Shown: positions 1-12,471 of the stretch, piece by piece
How positions within the stretch are numbered: the first letter of the stretch is position 1
How the letters are laid out: every line of letters starts with the position of its first letter
DNA from: Chrysophaeum taylorii
Taxonomy: Eukaryota > Sar > Pelagophyceae > Pelagomonadales > Pelagomonadaceae
DNA: 60,504 bases
Direction: 5' to 3'
Assembly (NCBI GenBank): GCA_029834535.1
Contig: JAQMWT010000229.1
Coordinates: forward strand, 1 to 60,504
Made by a program: the position numbers and the translations under genes
Notes under the pieces: model-generated
The model's input: only the letters and a program-made list of their open reading frames with translations
What the model was told of the DNA's origin: nothing
Database searches by the model: none

Positions 1-3000
1 TTCGATGCATTCAAGCCTTACTTTAGCCAGCACATTACCTCCCCGTACCGCGTCGATAAGGGCATTCAACTCATTGCCTTCCCGCCGTACATGCACCACT
101 TTAACTTTGAAGTTGAGTCTGCCATCGGTTTCATCGCCTCCGCCTCCTCAACTCGCCTTCGTTCTCTCCTTAATGCTCACTATCGTGGCGCCAAGATCGT
201 GGAGCCCGCTATTATGTTCCCATGGGCGGTGATACACACCGTTCAAAGCTATAACCTTCTCCCGAACGCCACGCTCGAGCGCATTCATCATGCTATTCTG
301 AGTCCGCAACAGCTACTCTACAACCAACTCAGCACTCCCCAACACGATATGCTCAAGATTTTTGGCGCTGAATGTTACCTCCTATTGGAGCCCCATGAAC
401 ACCACAAGTAGGAACCGTGCCGCCGCAAATATCTGTATCTCTGTTGCGCCAACGCATAAAACCCGCTCGTCTCCCCACGCGTCGACCATCTCGCTGACGT
501 CGTCCTCAACCCTGAAAACGGACAAATTCGTGTTTCGTCCAAGCTGCAATTCCTCTACATGTTGCAGCATCCTACTCCTGATCCTGAACTAGCTCCTCCG
601 CCACACGCTCCTTCCGCGCCTTTCTCGTTCACACCCCACACCACTATACAAGACCATGTCATTCAGAGGGGGGCAAGGACTCCTCATCCTCAGAAAGGGC
701 ACTCCCCACCTCCTTCAGCTCCTTCTTCTTCGTCCCCTACACCGGCCTCTTCTCTATCTTCTAACGCTACCGCCGACGAATCTGGCTCTATGTCACCGCC
801 GCCCTTGCTTCCTTCTTACAAAGACCTTTTTGCACAAGATGACCTCATTCTTGTCCCAGGTTCCAAACAGCCTAACACTCGCAAGGCCACTTCTATGAAA
901 ACTATCCGAGCCCGGTTACAGGCGTCTACTATTGGTGCTTACAAAGCCGCTGGTGGCAAACTCGCCGATTTCCGCTGGGATCTTCGCCACCACTTTCTTA
1001 CGTTCAAGTCTCCCGCCCTCTCCGCCCTTCATCTCCGTGGTGGTATCCTCTGGTCTGCTATCTGCTCAGAGGGGAAACATGCGTTGTTAGCTCGTCTTCT
1101 TCTCCCGTTGCGTACTGACTTACTTGCCCGCTACCCGCACGTCGATGGTTACTTCGCCCACGCCAAGTGCGCATCCAGCATCCCAGCTGCAACCTTTTTA
1201 ACTGCTGATGGTCCTACGTGCCCTATTCCTCAGCCCCTTTTATCTGCGTTCACTGAACACGCTGCTGCCTTCGGCACTTCTTCCTTACAATATGCACTTA
1301 CGTACCTGGCGCCGACCAGCTTTATTGATCACAACTCATCCGAGTTTGGCGCTACTTCTGCATCTCTGGCTGACTTGGAGGAATACCTTCTGGTCTCTAC
1401 AGAGTTTATCACCCAGGTCTTACGTACCGACCCTACTATCCATATCCAACTGGAATCCGCCCCTACTACTCCTACCGACGCTGTTTCCGCTTATCCCGAA
1501 GTTGCGCACACTGCCTCGACCGCAACGTCGCTAAACTATAATTCACCAGCCACTGTTGGTCCTGACGAATATAAGGTCCAAGAAGCGGACGTTTCCATTG
1601 ACGAATATAAACTCAAGTGCCTCCACGGTTTGTCGCTTGAAAACAGGCACGCCTACCTCAAGGCCATCGCCAAGGAACCCCACGACATTATCCGCTTTGG
1701 CTGCTTCAAACTTTCCTTACCCGACGGTGTCTCTCGTCGTATTGACAGCAAGATGGTGCTGAAGATCAAAACCGACTCTGCGGGCAAATACGTTAAGCAC
1801 AAGGCTCGCCTTGTACTACGTGGCTTCCTAGCATCTCTTGGCGCCGATTTCTTTGGTACCTTCAGCCCCATGGCCACTATGACCGCAATCCGGGTACTAC
1901 TAGCTATTGCAGCATACAAGCAATTGCCTGTTTATCATGCAGACGTCCCGAACGCCTTCGTTCAGTCTGACATCGATGCCAACGTCTATGTTCAGTTACC
2001 AGACGGCATCAAGCTTATCGACCCCGATGACGCTAAGTACAAGGGCCGACGTCCACCGAAACTGCTGAAGTCACTTTATGGACTTAGGCAATCACCATCC
2101 CTTTGGAACAAAGAGATAGACGGCTTCTTCCGTAGCCTTGGTTACAAACGCCTGCATTCGGACTCTTGCCTATATGCTCGAGTATCCGCACATGCTAAGT
2201 TCGTCGTATGCAGTCTGTCTGTAGACGACATTGTTATTGTGTCCAATGACGACCCTCTTCGTACTGAATTACAGGATGCCCTCCACAAACGGTATGCTGT
2301 AGAGCAGTTTGAACCTGTCCATACCCTCCTAGGCATGCGTGTGTGTCGCACATCTGACGGCTCCATTTCACTGGATGTGCAAGCCAAGCTGGATGAACTC
2401 TTCGCTGATCACCCAGTCTTGCAGCAACTGACCCCGCTCAAATATCCTATGTCATCGTCCTTCAAGTATAAAGATGGCACTCCCAGCACTGAAACAGAGT
2501 TGTACATCAACTCGCACTTTGCCACCCTCCTTGGCAAGCTGGTGTTCATGCAAGTTGCCTGCAGACCTGACTTCTCGCAAGCCTTGGGCAGATGTTCGCG
2601 TGGTATGCATGCACCTACGTGTGTTCACGTCCAAATGCTAGAGCATTTACTTCGCTACCTCAAGAAGCCGGAAAACCGCTCACTTCGCCTCTGGTTTCAC
2701 CCTAAAGGTAATGCCATTGAAGCTCACCTTCGCACTGTCTCCGCTAATCGAATTGATCTATCCACTGTGGTTGACTACCAAACACAGGATGTATCTACTG
2801 GACAGTTTGACCCCTTAGTTGCCATGGTTGACGCTGACAATGCCCCTTCCTTAGCACAGGAAGATAGGAAATCTACCACCGGGTTTGTCTTCTATCTTTT
2901 CAACTGCCTTATTGGTTGGAAAAGCAAACTTCAACCGATTGTCTCCTGCTCAACTCACGAAGCTGAGTTGATTGCCCTCAGTATTTGTGCTGATGAAGCT

Positions 3001-3406
3001 GTTTGGCTACGCAAGCTGCTGTTGGAACTCTCCTTTGTTGCCAACCCCACCTTCTACGTCAATAATGCTAATGGTGAGAACACCGCTGACCCTGTTGACT
3101 TTGATGACAATGACAACCCAATTGCTGAAGATATGCGCTTCATCAGAAGCCTACCTCTCTTGTCTGACAATGCTGCCGCTGTTCACACCTCTAATAACCC
3201 AGATGCGTCCTCTCGATCCAAGGCACTGTCGACCAGATGGTTTAAAATCCGCGAGTACATCTCGCTAGAAAATACGAGTCCATCATGTTCCCGGCAAGCT
3301 GAACGTGGCGGATGGTTTTACAAAGCCACTTGCTGCTGAGTTCTCCACCTTTCGCTCTCTACTCGGTATGCATCATGCCTCTGACGACAATCCTTTACAG
3401 GATTGA
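1..3406 (+). pseudogene. Ty1/copia retrotransposon pol, degenerate (integrase end, RT, RNase H)
   Basis: The window opens inside the integrase C-terminal part of a copia-type polyprotein (frame 1), then runs through reverse transcriptase and RNase H. RT is clear: a copia-like DVPNAF block near 1945, the SLYGLRQSP block near 2075, and the catalytic SVDD of LSVDDIVIVS near 2220. RNase H follows (DADNAPS, STTGFVF, STHEAELIAL; about 2830-3030), then the usual terminal FTKPL motif near 3315. The frame is broken by TAG at 409-411 and TAA at 457-459, and FTKPL lies in a shifted frame after about 3270, ending at TGA 3404-3406. It is therefore a dead or poorly resolved copy. Gag, protease and the 5' LTR lie outside the window. 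Strong family call; exact clade (CoDi-like?) not determined. Confidence 0.93.
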
Positions 3407-3502
3407 AGATGCCTAACCCTACTGACTCGAACGTCGTTAAACTAGCAAACTAGCCCTGGCCCTACCTTCTGTTGCCACAATTTTTTTGTACGTGTCGTGT
3501 GA

Positions 3503-5533
3503 GTGTCGCTCATGTCTTTTTCTTGGCTCTCCCGTGGCCGTGGCCGTGGCATCTCTCCAGTCGTTCGAAGGACAATTCCACGCTCGCTTTCCACGGCCGA
3601 GCCTTCTCCCAAGTTGTCTCAAAAGCGACAATCCATAACCACTGTCACTCCTGCTACGTCCCAGGCTGCTACTGTCTCACCGACACCAGCTGAACATATT
3701 TTACTGCAATCCCTCACTCCAGGATGGCCTCAACATGGATTTTGCCCTGATTGAACGAGGAATCTCTCTCTCTGAGAACTTCCGTACCCCTGCCACTCCC
3801 TTTCTCTCTTCTTTTATGCGAGCGGAAATCTCTACGGCACTCAACTCGATCTATGAGTCTGCGGAAATCTCTACGGCACTCAACTCGATCTATGAGTCTG
3901 CTGACTTTTCACTGTTTGTGGAACTAACAACATTCATATCCATGCGCCTACCCATTACTACATTTTTGGAAGCTGCTCCTGCTATTGCTTCTATTGGCTG
4001 CTACAGAGGCCCCAAACGTGAACGTTTCATTCTGTCATCCTACTGTACGCAGTGCCTCAACGATTTGGGACAACGTACATTTCTTGCCTCCACCACATAT
4101 AATTCGAAGTCACAAGCACCTCGTGAACTCCCCACTGAAGTGCTGAGTCACCTCAACACAGATGACCATAAGAAGAATGGTCACATCCCCATCTCAACTA
4201 TAACCATAAACATTTGTTGCGCTTGTCACAACACCGATCAGGTGCCCATACAACCTATCGTATGCGCACGTAATGCTACTTCCTTCCAACCCTCCTGTGA
4301 TGGGTGCTCAGCTGGTCATATACGCGCAACCATTATACGCACCTATCATTTGCCAAAGGAGCTACATACTCTCTTGACTAGCTGTCTTACGCAACATCCG
4401 TCACTTGCTCATTTAGTCTTATCAGTACCCGATGCAGCCACAAACTCCACCACTCAACTGCCATTTGCACTGGATCTTCGGCTTATTACTCAGATGCACC
4501 TGGAGCATCTTAACTTTCTTGTAACTCTCGTGCGAACACAGGCTCGTAAAACTCAGGCTATGTTCAAACCCACCAAATACCACCATGTTGTGCCCACGAT
4601 TGGACAAAAGTGGGCACAACATCTTGACGACTACGTATCATCCTCAGATGATACAAAGCCGCCATCACTCCTGGATGTAATGCTCGGCCCCACCTATACT
4701 CCGGCAGAACATCAAGACTTTCTGCACTTTCTAAACGCGAAATACCCCCTACTTGCGCAGCATGTGTTGACCGAAACGTCATTAAACTACTCACTCCCCA
4801 CATCAGAGCCTACTCTGGAAATGTCTTCGCCATCGACACACCCTGCTCCTTCTGCCTCGCCTGATGATGTCGATGCCTTACATCAAAAAATCGAGCTACT
4901 CCAGGAAACTCTTCGCCTACATATTATTCGCAAGGTCAACACCCTCAGTGCTGAGAATCTATCTGTGCGCACAGATCTGCAGGCTGCCATTGCTTCAATT
5001 ACCTCCCTGGAGAACCGGCTCTTTCCTCCTACAGCCAATGCACACGTGTTGCTCATACACTGTACAAGATCACAGAGCTGCTGTCTCGCTTAACTCTTAC
5101 AGCTCATGACCAATATGCCGCCAACCATTCCTCCTCGGACGATCACCTCCATCACCTGCGTGATAAGTTGCTCTCGTGTATTCAAAGCATTCCCTTCGCA
5201 TGTGAATCGGAAGACTCTTCTATCTTCTCGGATCCGTTCGCTGAGTCGAACTTCTTGGAAAACCAACTGGACACCTTAAAACTTGACTCGCTAGTGCCAT
5301 CCCTACTGAATGCTTTACTTACACTCACGTTTCGTATGGTACCACACCATTCTGCTATTGGTGTTCACCACCTGACAGCAGAAGCTGACGAAGAAGATAC
5401 CGATACCCTCGAACCAGTAACGATGCCCACCACCTCAGATAGCCGCAACACACTGTCTGTTGTACCTGTGTTCCGTAATGCTCTGTTTAAAAGCGTCAAG
5501 TCGACTCTCAACTCCACCAAGTCCAAGTCCTAA
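3503..5533 (+). pseudogene. Second ORF downstream of copia pol; Cys-rich, coiled-coil, function unknown
   Basis: A long reading frame follows pol on the same strand. It starts with an Arg/Gly-rich N-terminus (RGRGRG, about 3530), continues after a frame change near 3740 into a 450-residue stretch, and after another shift near 5040 runs to TAA at 5531-5533. The middle has several Cys pairs (CTQC, CCAC, CDGC) that could bind zinc; the region 4870-5030 is heptad-rich and looks coiled coil. The C-terminus is acidic then Lys/Ser-rich. I do not recognise a family. Its place right behind pol and its similar base composition suggest it belongs to the retroelement, as an extra ORF or a displaced gag-like protein, but it could be a host gene beside the element. 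Confidence 0.5.
3822..3899 (+). repeat. In-frame 39-bp tandem duplication
   Basis: Two exact head-to-tail copies of a 39-bp unit starting gcggaaatctctacgg, coding AEISTALNSIYES twice inside the post-pol ORF. Frame is kept, so it changes length without breaking the protein. Confidence 0.95.
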
Positions 5534-6595
5534 GCCCTAAGACACCCTGCTATGCTCTTGATGCTTCTTATGTGACCTCTGCGACCATCAAGACTGTATG
5601 CTCCTTTCCTTCTTTTTTTTTCTCCTGTTTTCATCATCATCTTTCTCAAGAGATACTCTTCAGTCGCACCTTGCGCTTAAGACATCTCGAGGGGGTGCAG
5701 AGAAATCTGCTGCCTCTTACCCTTATCCGTCCGTTGAGAACGTGATCTCTTCCTTACCCTTCTTCTTCCTTTCTACACAATCCAGTAGTCCTCTGATTTG
5801 TGCCTACACTCATCATCATGGTCTAGCGCGTCCCGAGGTATGTAGCACTATACACTATACCTTTCTCGTGTAGTTCTAGATGCCGCCTGTCGTGTTCTGA
5901 GGATATAGGGAACATACCTTTTCATTCCCCGAATTAAATACTTCCAGACGTTCATGATGAGACGGGATGGTTTCCCAGGTGACTTACCACTGCTTGCTAA
6001 TGCTCTGCAAATACTCTGCAGGTTATGGGCCCAGCGGGGTCCTGAAGAATCACGTGTTGCATGCACGTAACTGTCGGGTGGGACTGTTACCGCGCCAGTT
6101 TAGCCTCGCCGCGCAACACGCTTGTTTACATATGCTTAACATGGGTTGTACATAGCTACACCGCACGCGTTAAGACTGTGCAACTTTATGTGCGTGTTTA
6201 TATGTCATCGTGTTGTCGTGAGTGTGTTCGTGTGTGTGTTTTCTGTTTAACTGTGCTGATTGCACGCGCGCTATGGAATATTTTGGGTATGTCCACTCGG
6301 ACACTCCACGATGATGCACTAGCAGCTCTTTCATTATTATCATTATGGTTTGCAATTCCCAGGCTCAAAGAGCCAGAATGGATGAGCGCAAGGAAACAAG
6401 TGAGCAACAAGAATACAAAGGATATGCGCGCAGAGGGGAACACGGATGAAGCAAGAACGCAAGTTGTCATCAGAGGCGAAGGTAGGAAGAAGGGAGCAAG
6501 GCAAGAAGGAGTGGCGCGAGGAGCCCAAAGAGGGCGAGGGAAAGAAGAATAGAGAGTCGCGGCAGGCGTGGTGCTGAAAAAAAAAAAAAAAAAAA

Positions 6596-6630
<35 letters not shown>

Positions 6631-6689
6631 ACAAATATATAAATCAATCAATCAATTGAATAAAATAAAATAGACACGAGGAGACGACG
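5534..6689. other. Non-coding stretch after the copia element
   Basis: No convincing gene. Short open frames here lack family signals. A 3' LTR for the copia element would be expected in this stretch, but I could not delimit one because no second LTR copy is visible in the window. The right end holds the A-rich simple repeat described separately. Confidence 0.5.
6577..6658 (+). repeat. poly(A) followed by (AAAT)n microsatellite
   Basis: About 20 A residues run into roughly a dozen AAAT units and then a few ATCA units. It could be the grown tail of an old retroposed sequence on the plus strand, or simply a microsatellite. Confidence 0.95.
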
Positions 6690-9600
6690 CTAAGCGACGG
6701 TTGCAGCATGATGCCGGACCTCCCAAACAGGCCTCCATAATTTGGTTTGGTCGAGGCGGCAAAATGTCGCGAGAAGACGAGATAACCACACGACATCAGC
6801 ATCGACGTCACGAGCAACAAGGATGTCAATAAGCGCCGCCGGCAAACGACCGCGCACGAAGTCATAAGCAGCGTCGGTGCCATATGCGAAGGGTAGGGCA
6901 GACGAACGTCGTGGTCGTAGATCAAACAGAAGAGCAGTGTGGGAAGCAGAGAGACGTGAAGTCAACCAGTCCTGTAAAGTCAAGCTGGCAAGTACAAGCG
7001 GATCGAGCAGCAGTGTAGCCACATAACTCTGTCTCGTCGTCGTCAAAGTGGGTAGTCAGAAGATGGTGAAGGGACTCGGAAGAACCAGGGCGGCAACAAC
7101 AACGACACGTGTGATCAGGGATAACAAATCCCCAGGCAGCAGAGCGCTGTCGGGTGGCTAATTACGCCATGAGGAACTTAACCTGCACGGCACGCGTCAT
7201 GAATGACTTGCATGGGCCGACAAAAGATGTCCTGAAGAGCAAATTGAGAGGACGGACGTCGGCAGGCTCATAAGCACGAAGGCGCGCAATGCCAAGGTGC
7301 GTCAGCAAAGTGGAGCAAACACCATCAAACAGACGGCGACGCTGGAAGGTGACAAACCAACGTCGGCCATGGCAGAAATGCGTGCAAGACGGGTCATCCG
7401 CACCCGCTCCACACCGGCCACGCGCCGCAAGGCCGTCAGCAAGATGTTGGAGAGACTCGACAAAGGTGAACTGGGAAGGAGATTTGCGACGTTCCAGGTG
7501 GCCTTGCACCCACTTGAGGTCAAATGAACCAAAATGTGTCGTTAAGCGTGGAGTGAAGCGAGCAATCTCATCCCAAATATCGCTGGATGTGACTGGCACG
7601 CGCTGCGAGAGGCCAGAATGTGCGAGCACAGCGCTTTTATTGTCAAGAACATCTTTCGCATGTTACCGAGGGAGTACATCACGTAGGGACCAAAGTGCAG
7701 CTTGTGCGGCATAGATGCCCATGACCTCAGCACGATACGCAGATAGAGTTCCAGGACCGGGAGCGACCCGCAAAGCGAAAGTGTATACGCGGGGGGGCAA
7801 AGGATCGAAAATGGCTACAGCAGCTCCGCCCTCACCGTTGGAGACGGGTCCGTCACTGGCCACGTAGAGATGATCGATGGGCGGTCTAGGACCACAGCCA
7901 TCAAGCGAACGAGGCGTTGCTCAATTAGGAAACCGGGCGGCGACAGTCGCAGCGTAGGTGCCCGAACCAATGTTGGGGGGAGAGTGGAGGACGTGGGAGG
8001 CAGGGTTGGTTGCGCGGCGGCGGGTATGGAAACAAGTAATTTCGTCACGCAGTGCAGCGGGACTTAACGGCAAAGAGAAAGGCTCCCGATGAAACTCGCC
8101 AGCGAGGCGACGGCAAAGAGAAAGGTTCCCGATGAAACTCGCCAGCGAGGCGGCGGCGTTTCACGGGAAGGCGACGCATACCGACGCAAGAGACCGTAAT
8201 GGCCGTGGCTTTCGGGACAAACCATGCTGCAGGATCCCAGTCAAGTGACAAATCATAGGGAAGCACACGAAACGGTCGCACAGCCTTTGGGGTCAAAGGG
8301 TACTGGTCACCGCCAGCGCAAAAAAGGATGCGTGTGTGTCTGCCGCGGCCCGTGACACCGTGGATACGACCCTCGTACCAAACCCCTTCGAGTTTACCGT
8401 CAGCTGTACCTGGCTGCAGCTCGTGGTGATATGTCCGGGATTCCAATTCACAGACAAGCGCGTTATCACCATCCGTGTCTTGCACCTCAACTATACGCAG
8501 GTGGCCGTCAAACATGCACAAGGCAACGTCACCACGGATGATACCTACCATGGCGCGATCGGCCCGAAATTCGGGCCCAAGGCCGGTAGCATCCACATGG
8601 AGTAATGTCTTCAAGCGCGCGACGAACCAAGCACGGTCCAACGCTGAAGGAGGAACACATGCGCCATGGAAGGTATGTCCGTCCGCCGCGAGGAAGGAAG
8701 TGGACCACCAGACCTAATTCTCGTGGCACACCCGCTGCAGCTGGATAATATCAGGGACGGGCCAACCAACAGCGAGCGCAAGATCGACAACAGTGCGATC
8801 AGATGGAGCAGCGGAGCCAGGGAGCGGACCACCCCCAGTAAGTTGCACGTCATTTGCACTGGCCCGTACGATGGTGCCCTCCACCCACCCGAAACGTGTG
8901 CTGTCCGTGGCAATAGAGGTGATCCATTTGGCATCTGCATCATGGCTGGATTCGAAGACGGGGGAACTGGCGCCAAAACGCATTTGAGCCTGACGAATGA
9001 GCGCCTCAATCAACCGTGTCGCGAGGCCATCCCGATGCAATAAACGTGCCATCCACTCCAGACGATCCGCATGAATTTTGTCAACCCAGGATGGTAAGCC
9101 GGCACCTCCGAGGTTTGCGGGTGTTTGTAAAGCCAACCGATTAGTTCGTTCGCCCAAGCGTGCTCGCTTCAACAACAGAGACTCCACTTCACGTAGAAGT
9201 GAATCCACCAAGCGCTGTTCGAAACGTTCAAAAACTATAGGCAAGCTTGCTCCAGAGCACTTGGTCAAGAAGGTAGCGTGTGCTATCCGGGGGTACCGGA
9301 ACGGCGCGGAGCTTAGCCACAAAATCGTCGACAATATGACGAATTGAATCTGCAACGTCAAGATACTCGCTTGCGGGAGACCACTGGATCCCCAAGCACC
9401 GCACACCGTGGTCAAAAGGAATAACAGATATTTCACCACGTTTGGCTGATAAAGGCCCAATGTGACCCTGGTCATCAACACCGAGCTGTAAGCGTCCATG
9501 GCGAAATAACACGGCGGTATCGTACACCCAAGGCCGCCAGTTCTGTGCCCCGAGATCGAGGGGGCCCTTGAACCACTCGAGTCCCAGCGCTTTGGTTTAC

Positions 9601-9890
9601 GTGATGTTGAATTGGATTGCGAAGAACTCAAAGAAGAGGTTGCAAACATTGACCCGTAGCTCTAAGCCGCGGCGCGTAATCGAATACCACAAAGCATCAT
9701 CAACAAAATATAAGCCGGCCGTGGTGCGAGTGAGGTCATGGGTGGCAAGAGTGGGAATACAATGAGAACCAAACTCGGGAGGGCGCCGATCAAAATTTTT
9801 ACAACGTCCACCGTCTGTCCCAGGGGGGGGTATGAAAATAAGGTCCAAGATTGCCCAGGGCGCTGCCGCCAGTGTGGCGGTAGCATGGGG
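6690..9890 (-). mobile_element. LINE (non-LTR) retrotransposon remnant: RT C-terminal half plus RNase H
   Basis: Read on the minus strand, the right end carries the RT catalytic block (LYFVDDALWYSI, about 9700), then a post-catalytic LGIQWS block near 9400 and a Leu/Arg-rich thumb-like stretch. Further on comes RNase H with all four acidic positions visible: ASDGPV (7860), AEVMGI (7735), VLDNKSAV (7640) and HLADGLAA (7430). The pieces lie in different frames, so several frameshifts separate them, and the endonuclease and first half of RT are missing. This is a 5'-truncated, decayed copy. RNase H behind RT is known in several LINE clades (for example I and R1-related), and I cannot choose among them. 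Confidence 0.85.
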
Positions 9891-10014
9891 GCCTCACGGA
9901 CGAGTCTGTGATGGTCTTCCCACCTCTAGAAGTCATTATTAAGGAGAGTTCTTAATTTGAGGCTATAATTAATTAATTACTGATAAGGCGAATTTAGTCG
10001 TGCTCTAGAAACTT

Positions 10015-11230
10015 TCACACACCGTCGAATTGGATCTTCGCGATTTTCTGCGCGTAGAGCCCCCCCCCCGGGGTGGCTGACAGACGGTAGACCTTTTCGA
10101 GACCTTTTTGACTTTGAGTCACGTATGGGTATACGGCTTCGGCACCGGACGTCCTCACTGCCCACGCAAAGCTGATGCCGGAAGTGCGGGACAATGACGG
10201 CGGCGTTTGTGGATGCGCGCAGCGCTTTATTTTGCATTTCGAGCAGAGGCGCACCGAAGAAAGGGCTGTGTGCGAACTCACAGACATGGAGAAGGCTGCT
10301 TTCGTCTTGCTCCAGCGCCCGATCCCGTCGGACGCTGACCTCGTCGTCCAGGCCGCGCATATCGACGGGACCAACCGCGCTGCGGCTGGCGACGAAGTCG
10401 GAGAGGTGCTTGAAGGCGATGAGGACGCCAATAGCCTCGACGACTCAGACGACGACGACACGCTGGCCGAGGCGCGCAAAGTAGGCAGACCGTCGAAGAA
10501 GTTCAAAAGCACGAGCGCCGCGAAGGCCTCTGGTGACTCGTTGATCAGGTTTGGCCTCGACGGAGTCCAGCAGGGCCTTGACGTGGGCCGCTTTGTCGCC
10601 CTTGAGCTCGGCCACTCCCAAGTAGCGGCCGAGGATGGAGGTGATCTCGCAGATAGTGATCTTTGTGACGTCGTTGCCCTTTGACTTGAGTTTGGTAAAG
10701 GCCATGGGAGCGAGGTCGAGTAGACTGGCCTGCTGCGCGCCATTTTTCGACTTTCTCTCGGTTTTCTTGATGCGCGTGATTTCGGAGACCAAAGGTCGTC
10801 CTGGATGTAGTTCTTGAGCGTGCCGTGCGGGATGCCAACCATTTCCGCGAACTGTTTCGGCGTCGTTGACGTGGTACGACGTTCGGACTTCTCGTCCCTC
10901 TCTTGGACCGACCGCCGCCGTCAGCTTGTCGCGCTTCTCGCCCTTCGACCAGTTAGTCCGCGTTGCCTTCGCCCTGGCTGTCGCAAGCGCGGGCGTCGTG
11001 GGCGGCGGCGCGGCGTTGGTGTTCGGCAGCGCGTCGTTCGCGACGGCTTTTGCGGCTGTAAGCGGCCTGCCGCGCTTCGACTTCTTCGTCGTCGACCCCT
11101 TCGGACGACCTCGCTTGATCTTGGGCTTGAAAAAGCTCGTAACGCCCTCAGTGCGGTCCAGTCGGCCGCCACCGGCATCGGCACACTCGGCCCGGACGCC
11201 GAACCGGACGACAACGACGAAAAAAAAGGC
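10015..11230 (-). pseudogene. Decayed DNA-binding protein with AT-hooks and HTH, transposase-like
   Basis: Minus-strand translation shows two AT-hook cores (KRGRPKGS and KRGRPLT, about 11060-11125), a Trp/Lys-rich Myb-like start (TRTNWSKGEKRDKL), then after a frame change an HTH-like stretch (PKQFAEMVGIPHGTLKNY, about 10820-10875). After a further shift comes KITICEITSILGRYLGV (near 10650), and a tail ending QKIAKIQFDGV near 10020. At least two frameshifts are needed to join these, so it is not an intact gene. The HTH resembles those of pogo/CENP-B-type transposases, but no DDE catalytic core is visible. I infer a mobile-element origin with modest confidence. Confidence 0.45.
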
Positions 11231-11352
11231 CGGTTCTTAATAATCTAGTCTGATTCTTATTATATCTAGACTTTAGTAGTCTTTAGTAGTACTACCGAAC
11301 CTAAAATACTGGTATCAAAGGTCAGGGTTTAGTTTTAGTACTTTAGTACATG

Positions 11353-11370
11353 TTTTAAACCGGTTTAAAA
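11353..11370. repeat. Perfect 18-bp palindrome in an AT-rich spacer
   Basis: The sequence ttttaaaccggtttaaaa is its own reverse complement. A second ccggtttaaa core occurs at about 11391-11400. It sits between the decayed AT-hook gene and the hAT fragment, so it may be part of a terminal region of one of those elements. Confidence 0.9.
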
Positions 11371-11547
11371 CCGGATTTAACTTGGATTTTACCGGTTTAA
11401 ACATCTTCTCGCGTCCGGTTGACACCGAAACGCTCAGAAAACGTTGCAGGACGTCCGTTTGTGGTCAGGGAGCATTTTTTCTTCCATTTCTCTTCTGTGC
11501 CACACGCTCGCTGCCTCCTGTTGGAGTTGCACACGCCGGTGACCGTT

Positions 11548-12246
11548 ATGGTGACCATGTTTAAGGGGGGGCAGCCCAAAAGTTCGGTGAGCGACTACGT
11601 GATCACAACGCCTAAGGGCGACGGCACGTTCGAATGGAGATGTGCGGCACGCGGCTGCACGCACGCACGCACGGGCAAAAAGTTCAAGCCAACTCAATGG
11701 GTTGGGCACATCGTCCTGGATTGCAATCTCAAACCCGATGGCGTTAAGTGCACGCTTGCGAGCAAGTCGTCAGTTAAGAATATCTCGGGGTGTGTATGGG
11801 CCACGAATAAATAAGCGGCCCGCCACGACTTTCGCGCCTCGACAGCGACATCGTCCGCGCCTTCGTTGTTGCCAAAGACTGGGACTTCACCGTCGCAAGT
11901 CGTGTCGAAGCAAGCTACTAGAGTCACCGAAGTCACTGACAGGTGTGATACGCGCCGTGCCAATCTTATCAACGAGAAGATCACCAAATTCGTGGTTGGT
12001 TGCGCTCTGCCTTTCAGCATCGTCAACACCTTTTTCTCCATCGATATGATCAAGGCGCTCAACGCGGCCTACGTCAAGCACTTGCCCAAGTCCGAGGCCT
12101 TTCGGCGCACGTGGGCGCCACGGCTTTTTGAAGAGACCGTACATAATATCAACAAGATGTGGTTCGCCACCGGCAACTTCGCTCGAACCATTGGGTTCGA
12201 CGGCTTAAAGAAGACGGTTAGCACGAAGAGTGTATGTAGATGGTGA
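11548..12246 (+). pseudogene. hAT-family transposase fragment (BED finger and start of catalytic region)
   Basis: The frame opened by ATG 11548 codes a BED-type zinc finger candidate (FEWRCAARGC, then WVGHIVLDC, giving two Cys followed by His and Cys). It meets TAA at 11812-11814 but continues in the same frame after it. The second part reads LINEKITKFVVGCALPFSIV and SIDMIKALNAAYVKHL, the standard block after the BED finger in hAT transposases. It stops at 12246, well before the RNase H-like core, so the element is truncated and carries one nonsense codon. Confidence 0.75.
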
Positions 12247-12471
12247 GCTGACGTGGCGGTACGAAACCTAAACGACTCCCCCATAATTTGTGTGTTGTTT
12301 TTTACCAGATAACAAAAAAAAGCAGGTTTAGTTACTACCCCTATAAAAAAACTGTAGTCTTTATTACTCTAGACCTATTCTATGTATAGTTTTCAAAAAA
12401 GAAGCTGACGACGCACCACCTGGCGAAAAAGAGCGCCGGACCACGTCAGCTCAGGGTAGATGATGAGGTAG

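Noticed and set aside
9228..9848. Idea that the RT block near 9700 belongs to the copia element
   Set aside because: Opposite strand, FVDD context and RNase H order fit a LINE, not copia.
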